Shown piece after piece: positions 24,006 through 36,363 of a DNA stretch of 64,000 bases. Location: positions 1 through 64,000 of the forward strand of contig JAJEKV010000381.1 in assembly GCA_021234155.1 (NCBI GenBank), given 5' to 3'. The position numbers and the translations under genes were made by a program. This DNA comes from Isoetes taiwanensis. Lineage: Eukaryota; Streptophyta; Lycopodiopsida; Isoetales; Isoetaceae. Every line of letters begins with the position of its first letter. Positions within the stretch are counted from its first letter, which is position 1. Under the pieces are notes generated by a model. That model made no database searches. It was given only the letters and a program-made list of their open reading frames with translations, and was not told the origin of the DNA.

Positions 24006-24440
24006 CCGGCTTGGTCCATTTGGCCGCTTCTCTTGAGTAGGACGTGCATTTCCTCTGGTATCTCCAGAAGCCGCAAAAGATCTTTCTCTCTGCTTATGAG
24101 GGTATTCCTTTTCTGATTTCCAAGGTTGGGTTGTTTCCTCTCAACTTTTTTGATCCGATTCTGGACTTGCTCTTTGAACTTGGAGACTCGGATAGCTTCT
24201 TCTAAGCTGGGATAGGTTACCCCTCCAACTAACAAAGTCAACTCCGGCTTGAGCCCACGAATAAACTTGTCCGCTAATTGTGCCACTGTCATAGTTGGTC
24301 CATATGGTTGCAATGCCCTAAATGCATTGGCGTATACTTCTACTGTATCCTCTTGAACCAGATTTTGGAACTTGTTCATCTGCTCTAGCTCAAACCCAGC
24401 AGGTAAATAATGGAGTTTAAATGCTACCTTGAAGGTACTC
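24002..24440 (-). pseudogene. Ty3/gypsy gag, C-terminal part only
   Basis: Minus-strand gag core: FELEQMNKFQNLVQEDTVEV, KFIRGLKPELTLLVGG and SLEEAIRVSKFKEQV, leading into the zinc-knuckle frame. The normal N-terminal half of gag and the primer-binding site next to the 5' LTR are missing. The gag sequence reaches almost to the LTR at 24520, so a deletion has removed the 5' end of the internal region. Confidence 0.88.
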
Positions 24441-24519
24441 CATGTGATATGGCTCAGGAGTCCAGGTCCAGCACGATGGTAGCTTCACGACGTGCCATCT
24501 TACATACAACAGACATCTA

Positions 24520-26121
24520 GGGTTAGTCCACAAGGACTAAGTGGGGAGAGCATTGGGATCTTCACATTCATTCATAACAATAATACATTATTTACCTATT
24601 ACGTCAATACTCCCCCTGCATAGGTTAGCACATTCTATAACTATATATTCCATGCATAACTACATGACAATCATAATCCTTGGGTGGCGACCCCAAGGAG
24701 ACCACTCTCTCCATCTGTACGTACAAGATTCAACTCATCCATCAGGCCAACTGGCACGGATGTGGAGTTACACAGCCACCACACCCCTCCGAAGGTGGGC
24801 CATTGAATGCAAATGCACAACATCATTTGATTCACATGCACCATATCCCATAATACCATCTCAAATATATAATGCAATTCCCGTAGAGTGCCCCCAAACC
24901 CTACTCATATTTATAAAGCAATCTCAAATGTACGTATAAACATCCCACATCAGATACTAGTAAGGCAGATACTTCTCCTAATACTGGACTGGCAACAACA
25001 TTCAACCTAGATAGTTTGTAAGAACCGGCAACAATTTACCAAATTCTAAGACAGGTCATATGATTAGGATACCGAGGATAAAATTCCAGTTTCTCGGCTA
25101 GCTGGGATCTTGGGTCTCATACGGTACATTGGTCAATGGTAACTACAGTTGTAAAACAACTTAAGGTTTTTAGACTTTAACTTTAATATAAGATTTTAAA
25201 GGTCTAGGGATACCGGACCCTGGTATCCCCCTTCAATAGCAATTAGAAAAACCTGTAACAGAATCGTCGAACCCCAACAGCGGCCCTTTTGGCCTGGCCG
25301 ATGGATCTGCGAGCTCGCCCCAGGCAGGAGTTCCTTCCCAAAATGCATTAAGAGTGCAAAAAACTATCTCTAGAATAAGAATCAAAGGGAGAAGACGGAT
25401 CTATAAACTTTACCAAGGCAGAAGAGATAAACAGACAGAAGGATCATTTTACAGCAGACCGAAGCAAGCTTAGGTTCACAGGATCTGATGGTCGAATTCA
25501 ATCAGAGGTCTGCCGGATTTGGAAGCACAGAGCAATTAGCATGACAGATTATATATATGGACTGGAACTTGGCTTACATAGATGGCATCTACCTCTCTAG
25601 CTCCATAGCCAGCAATCCGGTTTAAGCAATCAGGTTCCCAATATCACAAAGTCTATACATGCATCAAATCCCCCACCTAAATTCTTGGTTTTGGACTCTT
25701 TGTTCTTGCTCAGCCTCTTAATTTGCTCAGCCCCAACCGCTTTTTTTTTTCCTCCTTTCACCATCCGGCCAACTCCTTCTGCTTCTTATATGCTTGCTCA
25801 GGGAATCAGACCTACACTGTGAATCCATCCCCATCGCGGATGCCCATCCCAAGCATCTTTGGATGCTAGATTTTAGCATGGGTCCGTAATATCCACAAAC
25901 CTGATCCTTTCTCCCCTATTTTACGGTGCTTACTCTTTTGAATTTAACCTTTTAATGGTTTAATAACCTTAACTAATGTTTTTTTGTAGATTTAAATGCC
26001 GCCCCAACACACCCATGGAAGCATATTCACAATGATCTTACAAAATCCGATATTGACACAAGGCAAGCCACTACGTCCTGACCTTATAGTTCTTCTACTA
26101 GAAACATGCAAATATAAGCTA
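24520..26121 (-). mobile_element. Right LTR (5' LTR) of Ty3/gypsy element, 1602 bp
   Basis: Partner of 18547-20151, same orientation and same ends. The short frames at 24671-24877 and 18690-18905 are the same LTR sequence seen twice and are not genes. The internal border shows no tRNA-complementary primer site, in keeping with the deletion of the start of gag. Confidence 0.85.
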
Positions 26122-26578
26122 GTCTAAGCCACTGGGTTCGTTACACTTAGAATATCTGAAATCTTTTTCTGTGTACTATTGAATGTCTGGTATATATTTG
26201 AGAACACTTCACTGAACAAAATATATATATACTGGTTTAATTCCAAGAGATCCTCAATATTTGAAGCGACCAAAGGTATCTGAAAACCTTAACAATGGTA
26301 AAATTAACATTGATTGGGACTTTTTTTAATTAAGCAGAAACAAGAAAGTCAAGTGGAGTGCTTAAATCGCACCAATCCATTGAAATATCTGAATCTAGAC
26401 CCACACTTTGGACAACCTTAGAAATGTAAACGAACATAGGCATATTTATTGGTAGTGTCATAAACTACCATAAATCAAAGCCAAGCCTAATGAAATACTG
26501 ACCAAAAATGCGCAAGATGTGTGTCATATATTCTACAACATCATTCAATAAAGCAACCTTTGGCTGCCCATCTGCATG
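26122..26578. other. Spacer, nothing recognised
   Basis: AT-rich, short frames only; no motif, repeat or border signal noted. Confidence 0.4.
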
Positions 26579-26722
26579 CTATCATCAAGCAACCCTTTGT
26601 TTTGAGTAAATTTCTTATCCCAACAATTTAGCAACAGAGATTCAAGACTAACATCATCAATCAACCCTTTGTTTTGAGTAAATTTCTTATCCCAACAATT
26701 TAGCAACAGAGATTCAAGGCTG
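26579..26722 (+). repeat. Tandem duplication, 72-bp unit, two copies
   Basis: The segment CAACCCTTTGTTTTGAGTAA through GATTCAAG is present at about 26588 and again at about 26660, nearly identical, so the duplication is recent. No gene overlaps it. Confidence 0.9.
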
Positions 26723-29189
26723 ATATCACAAGTACCAGTACATCCAAGTAATTGTGGACATTGCTTATAACCTCAAGATTTGCAACCATTGCCTTAAAGC
26801 GTAGTTACCTTTAGTTTAGCCTTGTGAAAAGACGTTTCTAATTCCTTTCCAAGACATCTACGTCGCATTGTTGCTTGTATTATTTTCTGCAAATTGTGAA
26901 ACTACACTTCAGACATTCCATAAACAATACTATTTGCAACAACTGCACAAGGTTAATTTACAAAACAAAGCTGTGACAATTAAGATTACCCTTTGGATGA
27001 TACTCTTTCACTATTTTGATGGAATTTTAAATCTGTCTTTCTTTTCCAATCTGCGTCGCTCATAGCAACTTCACTGTACTCCATTGTCTGTTTAAAAGTT
27101 TAGAATCAAATATAATTTCAGTCATTCTGGAAGAAAAACACGAGAGGCGAGTACACAAACCTTGTCCCATGCAAGAATCGAGTTGGCTAGCACTATATCT
27201 TGTCAAAGCCTAAAGCACGACAAATAATATCTCAGATAAGAAATAATATCTCAGAGCTTCAGACAATTACAACTTTTTCAAATGTAAAGAAAATATATCA
27301 AACAGCTCTCTGTATAGCCTCAATAAGACTAGAAGACCAAAGACAACTCAAGGATAAACCTCTTTGCTCCGAATCAGTGACTTCAACATCTTCATTCCAT
27401 CAATCGAAAGATCCAAATTTGCAAAAATTGGCCTTAGAAGCTCCAGATTTGCACTTTTTTGTTCTTTAACGTTGTAAAATCACCCATTGGAAGCTCCAGA
27501 TTTGCCCTTGCATATGGTTTGTTTCTCATGTCGTTTCAGCACTGCAAAATCGCCCATAACCTTTAGTTTTGCAGCAAAAAACCATCAAAAAGACCCCATG
27601 CCAGAACTTTACCAGAATGATGCCATAGCCAGAGAGATGCAACACAAAAACACAAAAAGTTTTGTTACCAGGGTTATGGCGGCGGTGTGCGACAGCAGAG
27701 CTCGTCGGAATGGAGAAAAGGGAACTGGAGAAAGCAGAAACTTAGCAAGAGCATCTGACGGAGGGAATTCCTCTGAAGCCGATAAGAATAAAATGTGGCA
27801 TCCTTCGATATTTTTCCCCAATTATTATTTCCTTTCTATTTTTTTCCCCACTCAGGAATCTCAATAATCAATTTCAGGAATCTAGTGAGAATGAATCATA
27901 TAAGTGTAGAAAGAGTTATTGGAAAAAAGTTCCAATCATTATACCTACAGGAAGACCCTTGCATGTACCAAAATGAGTAAGCAAAATAAAAATGTTTATG
28001 GTAGCCAAGTAAACATTTGCCCCTACACTAGATGAGATTTGTCTAGTTGTAATGCTCTAGTTGTGTGACATATTGTTAGTTGTGTGCGCGCCATGCTTTG
28101 AACGTATGCAACATAGATTGTGTGTGTATTGTAAATACATACATCTATTTTTCTTTTTTGCTGCTTGATTGAGCATATTGCAAATACATATCCTCCATGT
28201 TCAAAGAAGACATCCAGAATATAGATTGCGCCTCCTTTGAACACAAACCATAGGCTCTGCAACCAAGGAAAGGGAGGATAAAGTTGCTTATGATCTAAAA
28301 AAAACTCGTAAATATGGACTTGAAGCTGGCTGGTCAACTTTCCTTGTTGAATTACTTGTTTCTATTGAATTACAATGATAAGTGTATAATTTGCAGAAAA
28401 AAATGAAATCGATTGCAAAAAAAGGGCAATGTCACCCATTATTCTATCTATTGAATGGTACCCCCGAATTCATGGCAGAATTTATGCAATACAACTAAGG
28501 ATGCATGCAATGCATATATAAACATTTTCCCTTGATCCCCAGGTAGCTATGTGCATTGCTATTTTAGAAACATTTAGCTTACTGCTATATAATATCACAA
28601 CACCCATATATCATTTCAAAGCATCAAGATATAAAATCACAAGATCACTAAATATTATGTATGATTGTAAAGAAGTTTTATACGGCGAATCATGTAGAAA
28701 GGAGTGTAGCCTTGCATGTATCAGAGACCCTGCTTACATGCCAAATTCAGCAAAAAAAAAAAAATGGCCCTTTTAGCATGTCCAACATCAACCCACATGT
28801 CGTGTCTCTAGTTTTTTTAATCCTAATCTTTGCCCTGCAACTGCTGGCCTGGATATTTTGCTTGGCGCCCTAGGGGCATGTATTTGGGTCCCTTTCCTTG
28901 CAGCTTATCCTTTCTTCCTAGCCGAGATGACCCCATGTTCCGAGGGCAATCTTTAGCTGGGTGGGATTCCTGTAGCCTGTGTAACTTATTTGTGCTTCTT
29001 TGTGTCTATTGCATCTATAGTTAAGATGTGTTATGACTAGGATGTAGAAGCGTTGCCATGTTGTTTTGTTGAAGTTGCTAGATTGCCCTATTCAAGGGGA
29101 ACCCATTAACGTAAGAGTGAAATTTATGAAAATTGAGGTTGTTTTGTCTATTGGTATTATCGCATTCGTTTGTGGTATTAATTTCAAAC
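26723..29189. other. No supported gene
   Basis: Several 60-126-residue frames exist (27200-27469, 27487-27867, 28023-28337), but none shows a domain, a splice-consistent neighbour or a conserved motif. The phrase GAAGCTCCAGATTTGC recurs at about 27436 and 27492. I treat the stretch as intergenic or unrecognised transposon DNA. Confidence 0.45.
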
Positions 29190-29232
29190 CCTTACATTAT
29201 AAAAGATTCTTTAGAATCTTCCTAATGTAAGG
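29190..29232. other. Nested perfect hairpin
   Basis: CCTTACATTA (29190-29199) is the exact reverse complement of TAATGTAAGG (29223-29232). Inside, AAGATTCT pairs with AGAATCTT around TT. It is followed by a T-rich run. It could be a miniature foldback element or a 3'-end hairpin. Confidence 0.6.
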
Positions 29233-29639
29233 TGCATATTTTTTGTTCAAAAAAACGATTGTCCAAACTAGCGGCGCAAAGCAACTTTTGAATTTTCTAC
29301 TCAAAATAACCAAAATAACCTTTGAACTTAATTAACTCAAAATACTTCTAAAAATAATTACATCTATATAAGCACTTTCTGTGCTTTATCAAAGGCAACA
29401 CAGACCATATAACAACTTACAGACGATAAAAACCAGTCATCTTATCGATCATGCATATAAACCCATGAATTTTCATTGAACTTTTACACTGAAGCTTCGT
29501 CCAAGGAGAAGCACACAAATATTATAGCTCTGCACTGCCAATCTAACCTCTAAATCATAAGTCTCTGCATCTATCCAGCCTCTCAGCCGCCTTCACCAGA
29601 GGCTCGGAGATAGGACTCAAACAGATGCCTCGCTGGGCA

Positions 29640-32074
29640 AAGAATAGAATAGAATTTTTATCGTCCACGGAGACCAATTGGCCTATGGGACCCAACAAGA
29701 GGCGCAGCAAGTGTATTACTCCCCGGGATAAAAAAAAAAACCCCTCCTCGCCTAAAGGGTTGTTTGGGGGAAAACCGTGACAGGAATAGGCTTGCTGTCA
29801 AACTGTACAGATACAAAAACAAATACAAATATAGACAGAAATATGTACATGCATCAGGTAGTGCCTGAGGGCCAAGCTAATCTCGGCGATCCATGATCTC
29901 TTGAATGTATGAGCCCAAGCTCCGTACCGAGCTCGTGCTCAACATCTCATATAGGGGCTGATCAGGATGAACCAGCTCAGCATAGTGTGTCCGAATGTCA
30001 TCATATGTTGGACAACTCTGAAGGGTGTGGCATTTGTCTTCCACGCCCAACCCGGCAAATAAGTAAACAAAGCCTCTCCTAACGCTGCTCCCCCAACCCA
30101 TCTCCCTGTCTCAATCCGGAGATGGTGTGCACCTGTGCGGATAGAGGCAATGGACCTACGCTTTTTCATGGGTAGATGAGTACGCAGGTAGCATTGCGGG
30201 CCTCGCTCCAACCTGGGATTTATGTGGCGTTGATAATGTGTCGCGTTTGACTGCTCAAGGGTGCCGCATTCCATAGCTTATCGAGGAAGCATGTGTCAAG
30301 ATACCGTTTAAGATCAGAAAGTCACCGCCTCCGTTTGCACTTAGATGCACTCGGGTGTTCTCGGACATGCCATCCGCCAGCCATCGAAGCTCTCTTTTCC
30401 CGCCAGCAGGCTTTTAGGCGTTGAGGCCCCATTGCTATAGTGTAAGCAAGGTGAGGGAGGCGAATATCATCCATACTGACGACCTTCTGGAAGTTAGACG
30501 ATGTGTCGTCAGGGCTCCTCTTTGAAGAGGCAAGAAACCCGTTCCCGCAACAAGATCTGGTATGGGATCTGTGGACTTCACCCCTGTGGCTCGTGCCAAG
30601 AAAGCTTTCTCGCACCTGCCCAAGTCTTTCCAAGTGGCGAGGGAAATCACCGGGCCCCTGCACCTCGACCCGCATAAAAGCACAGGTTCTACTAACACCT
30701 TGAATAGGTGCAATTGGTGGGCCCAATCGCATACTCCTCCTTTGTGGCTATTGTTTTCCATTGCATAGAGTGTGTTTTCAACCTCTTGCGGCTCGCAGCC
30801 GGATGGAATTGTCCCAGTTCATGGCCGATGGGAACTCCACCCCAAATATTTGTAAGCGGACACCACTTCAATGTTTTGGCCATGATAAGTGAGGATTGAG
30901 GCGATGGTGGCGACGGACGATATCGTAACCACCTTGGTTGTGGCTAAGTTGACGCAGCATGTCAGTCACCGGCAAAACGTGTCCAAGGCATCGAGATGGT
31001 GTTGCATGTCTCCGCCCGAAAGTGTGTGCTTTGAGGTCCACATCGCCAATATAGATTAGCCGCCTCATGATCCGTGTAGGAGGTGGGCCCGCTGCCTCTA
31101 TTATCGCCAAGCCAACCTCCAACTCATCAACATATCGCCAAATAGTATGGGGAGAGAGAGGGCACCCCTTTGACGACCCTCGGCGTCGCTTCGAATGGTT
31201 TCCGCCCACAAGTTGCAAACGTACGCAGGTATATGTCTCATATAACACGCACACCACGCTCGCAATTCAAGCAGATGTTTAGCCGCCCGCATCTTGCCCA
31301 TAGCTTTCCCCGGCACCGCGGTCAAAAGCCTGGCTTATGTCTATGAAGCAAAGAATACGCATCCTCGGCCGACGCCTCCCGCCGGCCCCCTCAACCGCAG
31401 CCCTCGTGGGAAGATATGATCTATGGTGGAGTGCCCGCCTCAATCCGCCTCGGAAAGTGAGTGCCCGCGACTGGCCGTTCGCCCCATCCCCGGCTTAACC
31501 GCCGGGCCGAGGATACCGGTGAGGGAGCTTTGCAAACACCGAAGGTGATCATGATGGTCCCAGGTGGCCGGGCAACGCGGGTCTCCCCGCCTTGTAGATT
31601 GGGACAACCCCGCTAGCGGTCCATTCATGGGAAAACCTTCCCGGTAATGCCTTCTTGTACATGTCCGCTAGTACCTGCTCGGGTGGCCCCGCCCACTTGA
31701 GTAACTCGCCGCATGCCATCAAGGTCCGGTGCTTTCCCATTGGCTAGACGTTGCGTTCTTGCATTACCCTCGCCTCGCGGATTGCTGCAGCACCGGGCCC
31801 CCGGGGGGGGTAATGCTCCCCGTGCCCCCTCCTGATTTGTAGAGCTGTTGTAGATATTGCCCCACTGGTCGGAGTGATGTTTCCCCGTGGGCGAACCGGG
31901 TCTCCCCGAAAGCACTCTCCGCCAGAAGGTCCTGGGATGACGTTCCAGGAGGAAGAACATTTCCTGTTGATGGGCCGCGATGTACCTGGCCTTTGTAGCC
32001 TTGAGGAAGGTGTGGTATTGTTTGACTATATCCTGGCGTAGCAGGTCTGCGGACCACATAAAATTGTAATGCAT
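29640..32074 (-). mobile_element. Decayed LINE: RT domain to 3' end, with (GAATA)n tail
   Basis: Read on the minus strand, fragments in changing frames follow the order of a LINE ORF2. NGKAPDLDG lies near 31745. A degenerate ISQAFD motif is near 31340. GCPLSPHTIW is near 31150, where autonomous copies have QGCPLSPT.FG. A degenerate YxDD region is near 31040. A connection segment (HLFKVLVEPVLLCG) is at about 30660. The HLRIETGRW and VEDKCHTLQSC remnant of the C-terminal zinc knuckle is at about 30140-30000. The 3' end is a GAATA-type tail at 29640-29654. The endonuclease and ORF1 are absent (5' truncation). It is more GC-rich than its surroundings. Confidence 0.8.
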
Positions 32075-32124
32075 CAGAACTATTCAGATCATTGAAAACA
32101 TGACGATTTAGAGCCCCCTAGGCC

Positions 32125-32373
32125 TCAAAATCTCTCTTCTGCTCCTGCCTCTAGACCATATTGCCTCATGACAATGCCTCTCAAAGGCTGCACCAAGCGG
32201 ACCTCTCTCTCACAAAAAAGAAATTCGTCTGCCTCTGAGCTATGGCCGATGAAATTTCTTGTTAGCTTCGGCACATCAACTACAGGTTTGTACCTGCAAT
32301 TAATCTGGAAGCGTCCAAGCTCATACGGCGGGAGAAGACGCATTTCACTTGGATCTTCAAGCCTCCCCATCAT
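32125..32373 (-). CDS. Possible exon of unrecognised protein
   Basis: Open frame of 82 codons preceding the LINE remnant on the same strand, with a charged, protein-like composition (MRLLPPYELGRFQINCRYKP). A CTTAG sequence upstream near 32400 could be a splice acceptor. It might belong to a host gene into which the LINE inserted, or to the LINE flank. No family is recognised. Confidence 0.25.
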   Translation of the reverse strand: MMGRLEDPSEMRLLPPYELGRFQINCRYKPVVDVPKLTRNFIGHSSEADEFLFCEREVRLVQPLRGIVMRQYGLEAGAEERF

Positions 32374-33827
32374 TATGTGCTGCCCAGAAAGGCAGAAACT
32401 AAGTTTTAAATTGCCTTGCCAGAGTTTGTTCTAAACAAGCACAAACTCGACAGGAGCTCTTCTCGCCGTGGAGAGAGGGAAGATTCGACTGGAGCTCTTG
32501 AAGAGCAGTCTGGCTTGCTCAGATGTATCCCTGTCATCAACAGTCATGCGTCCGATCTTGCCGAAAGAAAAAAACGTGGCACATAAACAGGAGATTAGAT
32601 TGCAGCACAGAAATATTAGAGAGGGACAAAAAAAAAAGAAAAACAACAAACCTGATTCTATAGGAGAGGGTGGCCATTGGCTATGCCGTTGCCAGTCGAG
32701 GATGTGTAAAATTGCATTGGCTATTTTCGAAGTTGCCACGTAGATTATTTAGGTTTCTATTTACGGCTACGTACAGAACAACGAAGGCTTTTTGCATCAC
32801 CATAGCACCATAGCCCATAAGCGACCACCATAGCCAGGCTTTCTGTATCTAATGCTTTACCATTATTCAAATCCGACACTATTCCTTTTGTGGTGGTTTT
32901 GCTTCCAGTCGGATTGTATTTCCTTGTAAACTCGAATTTGCTTATATTTTATTTGTCTGTCTTCATTATTTATTAATATGCTATAGCTTGTGATTTAGGC
33001 ACAACAGATTTAGGCACAACAGATTTAGGCACAACAGGTGCTACTGCTATTGTGATCATGGTTCAACAAAGAATAGAATAGAATAGGTTAGAAAGAAGAA
33101 CCAATACATTAGCGTGAGAGGCAATGAAGAATTGACAAATGACTTAAAAACTTAAGGGAGCATTTTAAGATGATGACGATAAATGTAAGCAATCTTATGC
33201 CTTTATTGCTAGCTTTTGCAATGCTAAATAGAGGCAGTTGTTTGCTGCACAAGCAGATGGTAAAAGAAAATAAAAAATGCATTAGTAAAACCATCTGGCT
33301 GAGCTGTACTATTTGACAGTTATATGCTCATAATTGCTTGTGGCACATTTTTTAGGTTTGACACAGATGTTGTAGAGCTTATACAAAACTGATGCACAGA
33401 GCGCAACACTTTTCATGTTTCCAATGTAAGTATCTTAGTAAGATGTGCATAGCTAAGCCTCATCCTGTGCCAAAGGTATGCTACCGAGTTTATGTGCAAA
33501 GTAGCAAAAAAGAACATCAAGCATGTTAGGAAGAACATGTTTCTGCTACTATGGAAAAGAAGTAAAGTGGTCAATTCTTGGCAAACAATAACTGCAAGGA
33601 TAATATTCTTTGATATTTGGGAGTTACCATTCATAGCTGGTACCTTAGAGGGCAAATGACTTTTAACTTCATAAAAATTGTCAAATCCAAAGCCCAAACA
33701 TCAACAGGGAAATATGTCCAACGAAGAGAATTGAAAGCCACAATGCTCTGTCGAGAAGAGAAAGACATTGGAAGTTAAGGAGACTCTAGAAGCCACAAAA
33801 CATACGGAAGAAAAAATAGGCACATCC
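32374..33827. other. Spacer with a 15-bp triplet repeat and stray GAATA run
   Basis: ATTTAGGCACAACAG is tandemly repeated three times at 32992-33036. A short GAATA run (33067-33083) resembles the LINE tails but lacks the adjoining ATCGTCC motif. No gene is supported. Confidence 0.5.
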
Positions 33828-34080
33828 AATAGAATAGAATAGAGTTTTTATCGTCCACGATTACCGGCCCACGCACTACCGCCCTGGCTCAAACCCCCCC
33901 CTCCCCCGCCCCCGGGGTTGTTTGGGGAAGAACCCTTGGAGCCTACCCGTGGTTTTACAAATGCTAGGCCGGGGAGGAGAGAGAGAGAGTAGAGGCACGA
34001 TTAGTGGGAAAATGTTTGAGGAAAAACCCCACATAAAAGAGAGAACCCCAAAGATGCTATACTCGAAAGTCACAATACTA
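33828..34080 (-). mobile_element. LINE 3' end, same family as 29640
   Basis: A GAATA tail (33828-33843) is followed by TTTTTATCGTCCACG and, about 80 bp on, by GGGTTGTTTGGGGAAGAACC. The copy at 29640 has the same two landmarks in the same order (GGGTTGTTTGGGGGAAAACC near 29757). This marks the 3' UTR of a second minus-strand copy. No coding part of that copy is recognised upstream. Confidence 0.65.
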
Positions 34081-35960
34081 CGCCGAGAAAGAACATGAGA
34101 GATGACGAACCAACTCTATAATCCACAGCCAAGCCCTATAACAACAACAAACATTAGAACAAAGAGGCCTACATGCATGTAGATCTACTTTATGCAAGCA
34201 ACTTCGACAAAATACAACCAACCACCCAATCACCTCAAGTGAAAGAAGGGTGGGATGCGAGGGGGACTGACAACAACAATCAAAGATCCAGCTCAAAGAG
34301 AACGCCGATGAGGAGTGAGAGAGAGAACATAGTATATATAGGGGAAAAGGAGCCAAACGAGGTCTGAGCCAAGATCTACAAAGGGGGCATGTAGAATGAG
34401 AAAGCAACCATTTACCGACACATTCAATATGAAAGGCGTGTTTACTATCAATATTCGATAGAAGAGGAGCCTACCTCAAACCAAATCAAAGTCCGAGTAT
34501 ACGAGGGACTGCAAGGTGTATAGGGAGTTAAATGGGAATAACCTATGAAACTATGATAAAAGGATAAAAAATAAAGCAAGTGGAGCCAAATGAGCAATAG
34601 AATAATAGAATAATGGGGCAACTAAGGCAAAGAAATTTTAAAGAATAAAGGAGGCATTAAAATGGGCTAACAAATGGCAAATTGAACAAATGGCCCATTC
34701 GAAGCAACGAGGCACATGGCAAAAAACAGGCCCCAAAAAAAGGGGGAGGGGGGGATGGTAAAGATAAATCAAACAAGCAACGAAGCTAAACTATGAATAA
34801 TGGAGAAAGAAGCAAGAGGTCCAAAGAACCAACGCAAATGGAGCAAACCAACTAACGCAACAAAATGGATCACTCAGACTAACAAAGCAATGAGAAATCA
34901 GCCAAATCAACAAAGGGAGAAGGAACTGAAGAAGCAAGAAGAACAACGTAGATAGAAGGAAAGTCCTGGTAATGAGCATGGGCTAAACAATAGAAGGCCA
35001 AAACACTGAGGTAAAGACACTGATTGATATGCTAAGAAGGTGCTAACGACGATAAGTTAAAAAAGTGACGTACAAGCAAAGGGCAAGGGACTCAAGGTGA
35101 TCACACCATATCCTGAACACAATCGCGAGCACTAGAGAACTAAAAGGAACAAATGGGCCATAAGGGATAATGGATGATTAGAACCAACTAAACTGATGAG
35201 GGCAAGAGAACACTAGGGATCAGCAGGACACAAGGACCAAGTGGGATGCAAGGAAGCAAAAAGTAATATGGAACATGATACTAACAAAGCAGAGTAATGA
35301 AATTAGACTCTAATGAACAGGGAGGAGCAACTTGAACAGAGAGAACTAAAGTAATAAGAAAATATGAAAGTAGGACTGGCAATGTCAAACAGAATAAGCA
35401 CAATGAACAATGAAAGAATGCGCAAGGAAAAATGAAACAACAAAGCCAAACAAGTATAACGAGACTCAAAAAACAAATACAAAACAAATGACACCAAGAT
35501 GAACAAAAAAACCCTAAACGAAATGATGAAAGTTGCAATGAAGATAATAAAACTCTTAAACCATGTAAGAAGGAAAACATCCATATAACTAAAAAATCCA
35601 ATGAACCATGGAGCAAGCGAAGCAAGATGACACAAATTTGAAAAAAAGCAATGGAAAACTGCTGCTAGAATTGGAAGGGCGACAAATCGAGTAATTGGAA
35701 CAAATGAAAACCGAAGGAAAAACTCCAAGAAGAATTTCGTATGATGGGTCAACTCAAATGAACACGGAGGCGGAACAAGAACTATGGAAACAAATGGAAC
35801 ACAAACAGGATAGCAGGACTCCATAGGAAGACTTAGAACCATAGGACAAGTACGAATATCGAAGCAGATACAAAAGAGGCATTGAACTATACCGGGTTAA
35901 TGGAGCAACATTAGACCATTAAAACTAAAGAAAGTGATGGGACATCAGAGAGAACAAAAA
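34081..35960. other. ~1.9-kb purine-skewed tract
   Basis: The + strand is dominated by A and G with C-poor, T-poor words such as AAGCAAAGGGCAAGGGACT. The opposite strand therefore yields long Phe/Leu/Ser-rich frames (34791-34979, 35281-35625, 35303-35842) that I regard as compositional artefacts. No period was clear by eye. It begins at a LINE 3' end and finishes near another GAATA run (about 35965), so it may be an unrecognised LINE body or old satellite. Confidence 0.5.
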
Positions 35961-36363
35961 ATAAAGAATAGAATAGAAGGGGCACAAACATATTGTATGA
36001 ATCCAACGACCTTTTGATTAAAAAATCTATTCTATTTTATTCTTCCAATCATTAAATCATAGTAAATTAAAACAGATAGCCGCTGCAATAAATTCTTGCA
36101 TATTTTAAATCAAAAATTTCTATAATTAGTTAGGACCACCACTATAAAAATAACACACAGAACCAGTAAGAGCTACGAACCAAAAAAATTGCATACGCCA
36201 AAAACACGTGGAGTTCCAATTATTGAATGTACTAGGTTCTGAAAAAGAATACACTGAACTTATACGATCTGCTGTCTTCTTTGCAGCAAGACTTCACACA
36301 ACAGCCAATGAATCTAAACATATACTTAGTTATATAAACAAAAGGCAGTTGTATAATATCAAT

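Noticed and set aside
34791-35842. Long Phe/Leu/Ser frames resembling multi-pass membrane proteins
   Set aside because: Direct result of purine skew on the other strand; no conserved motifs.
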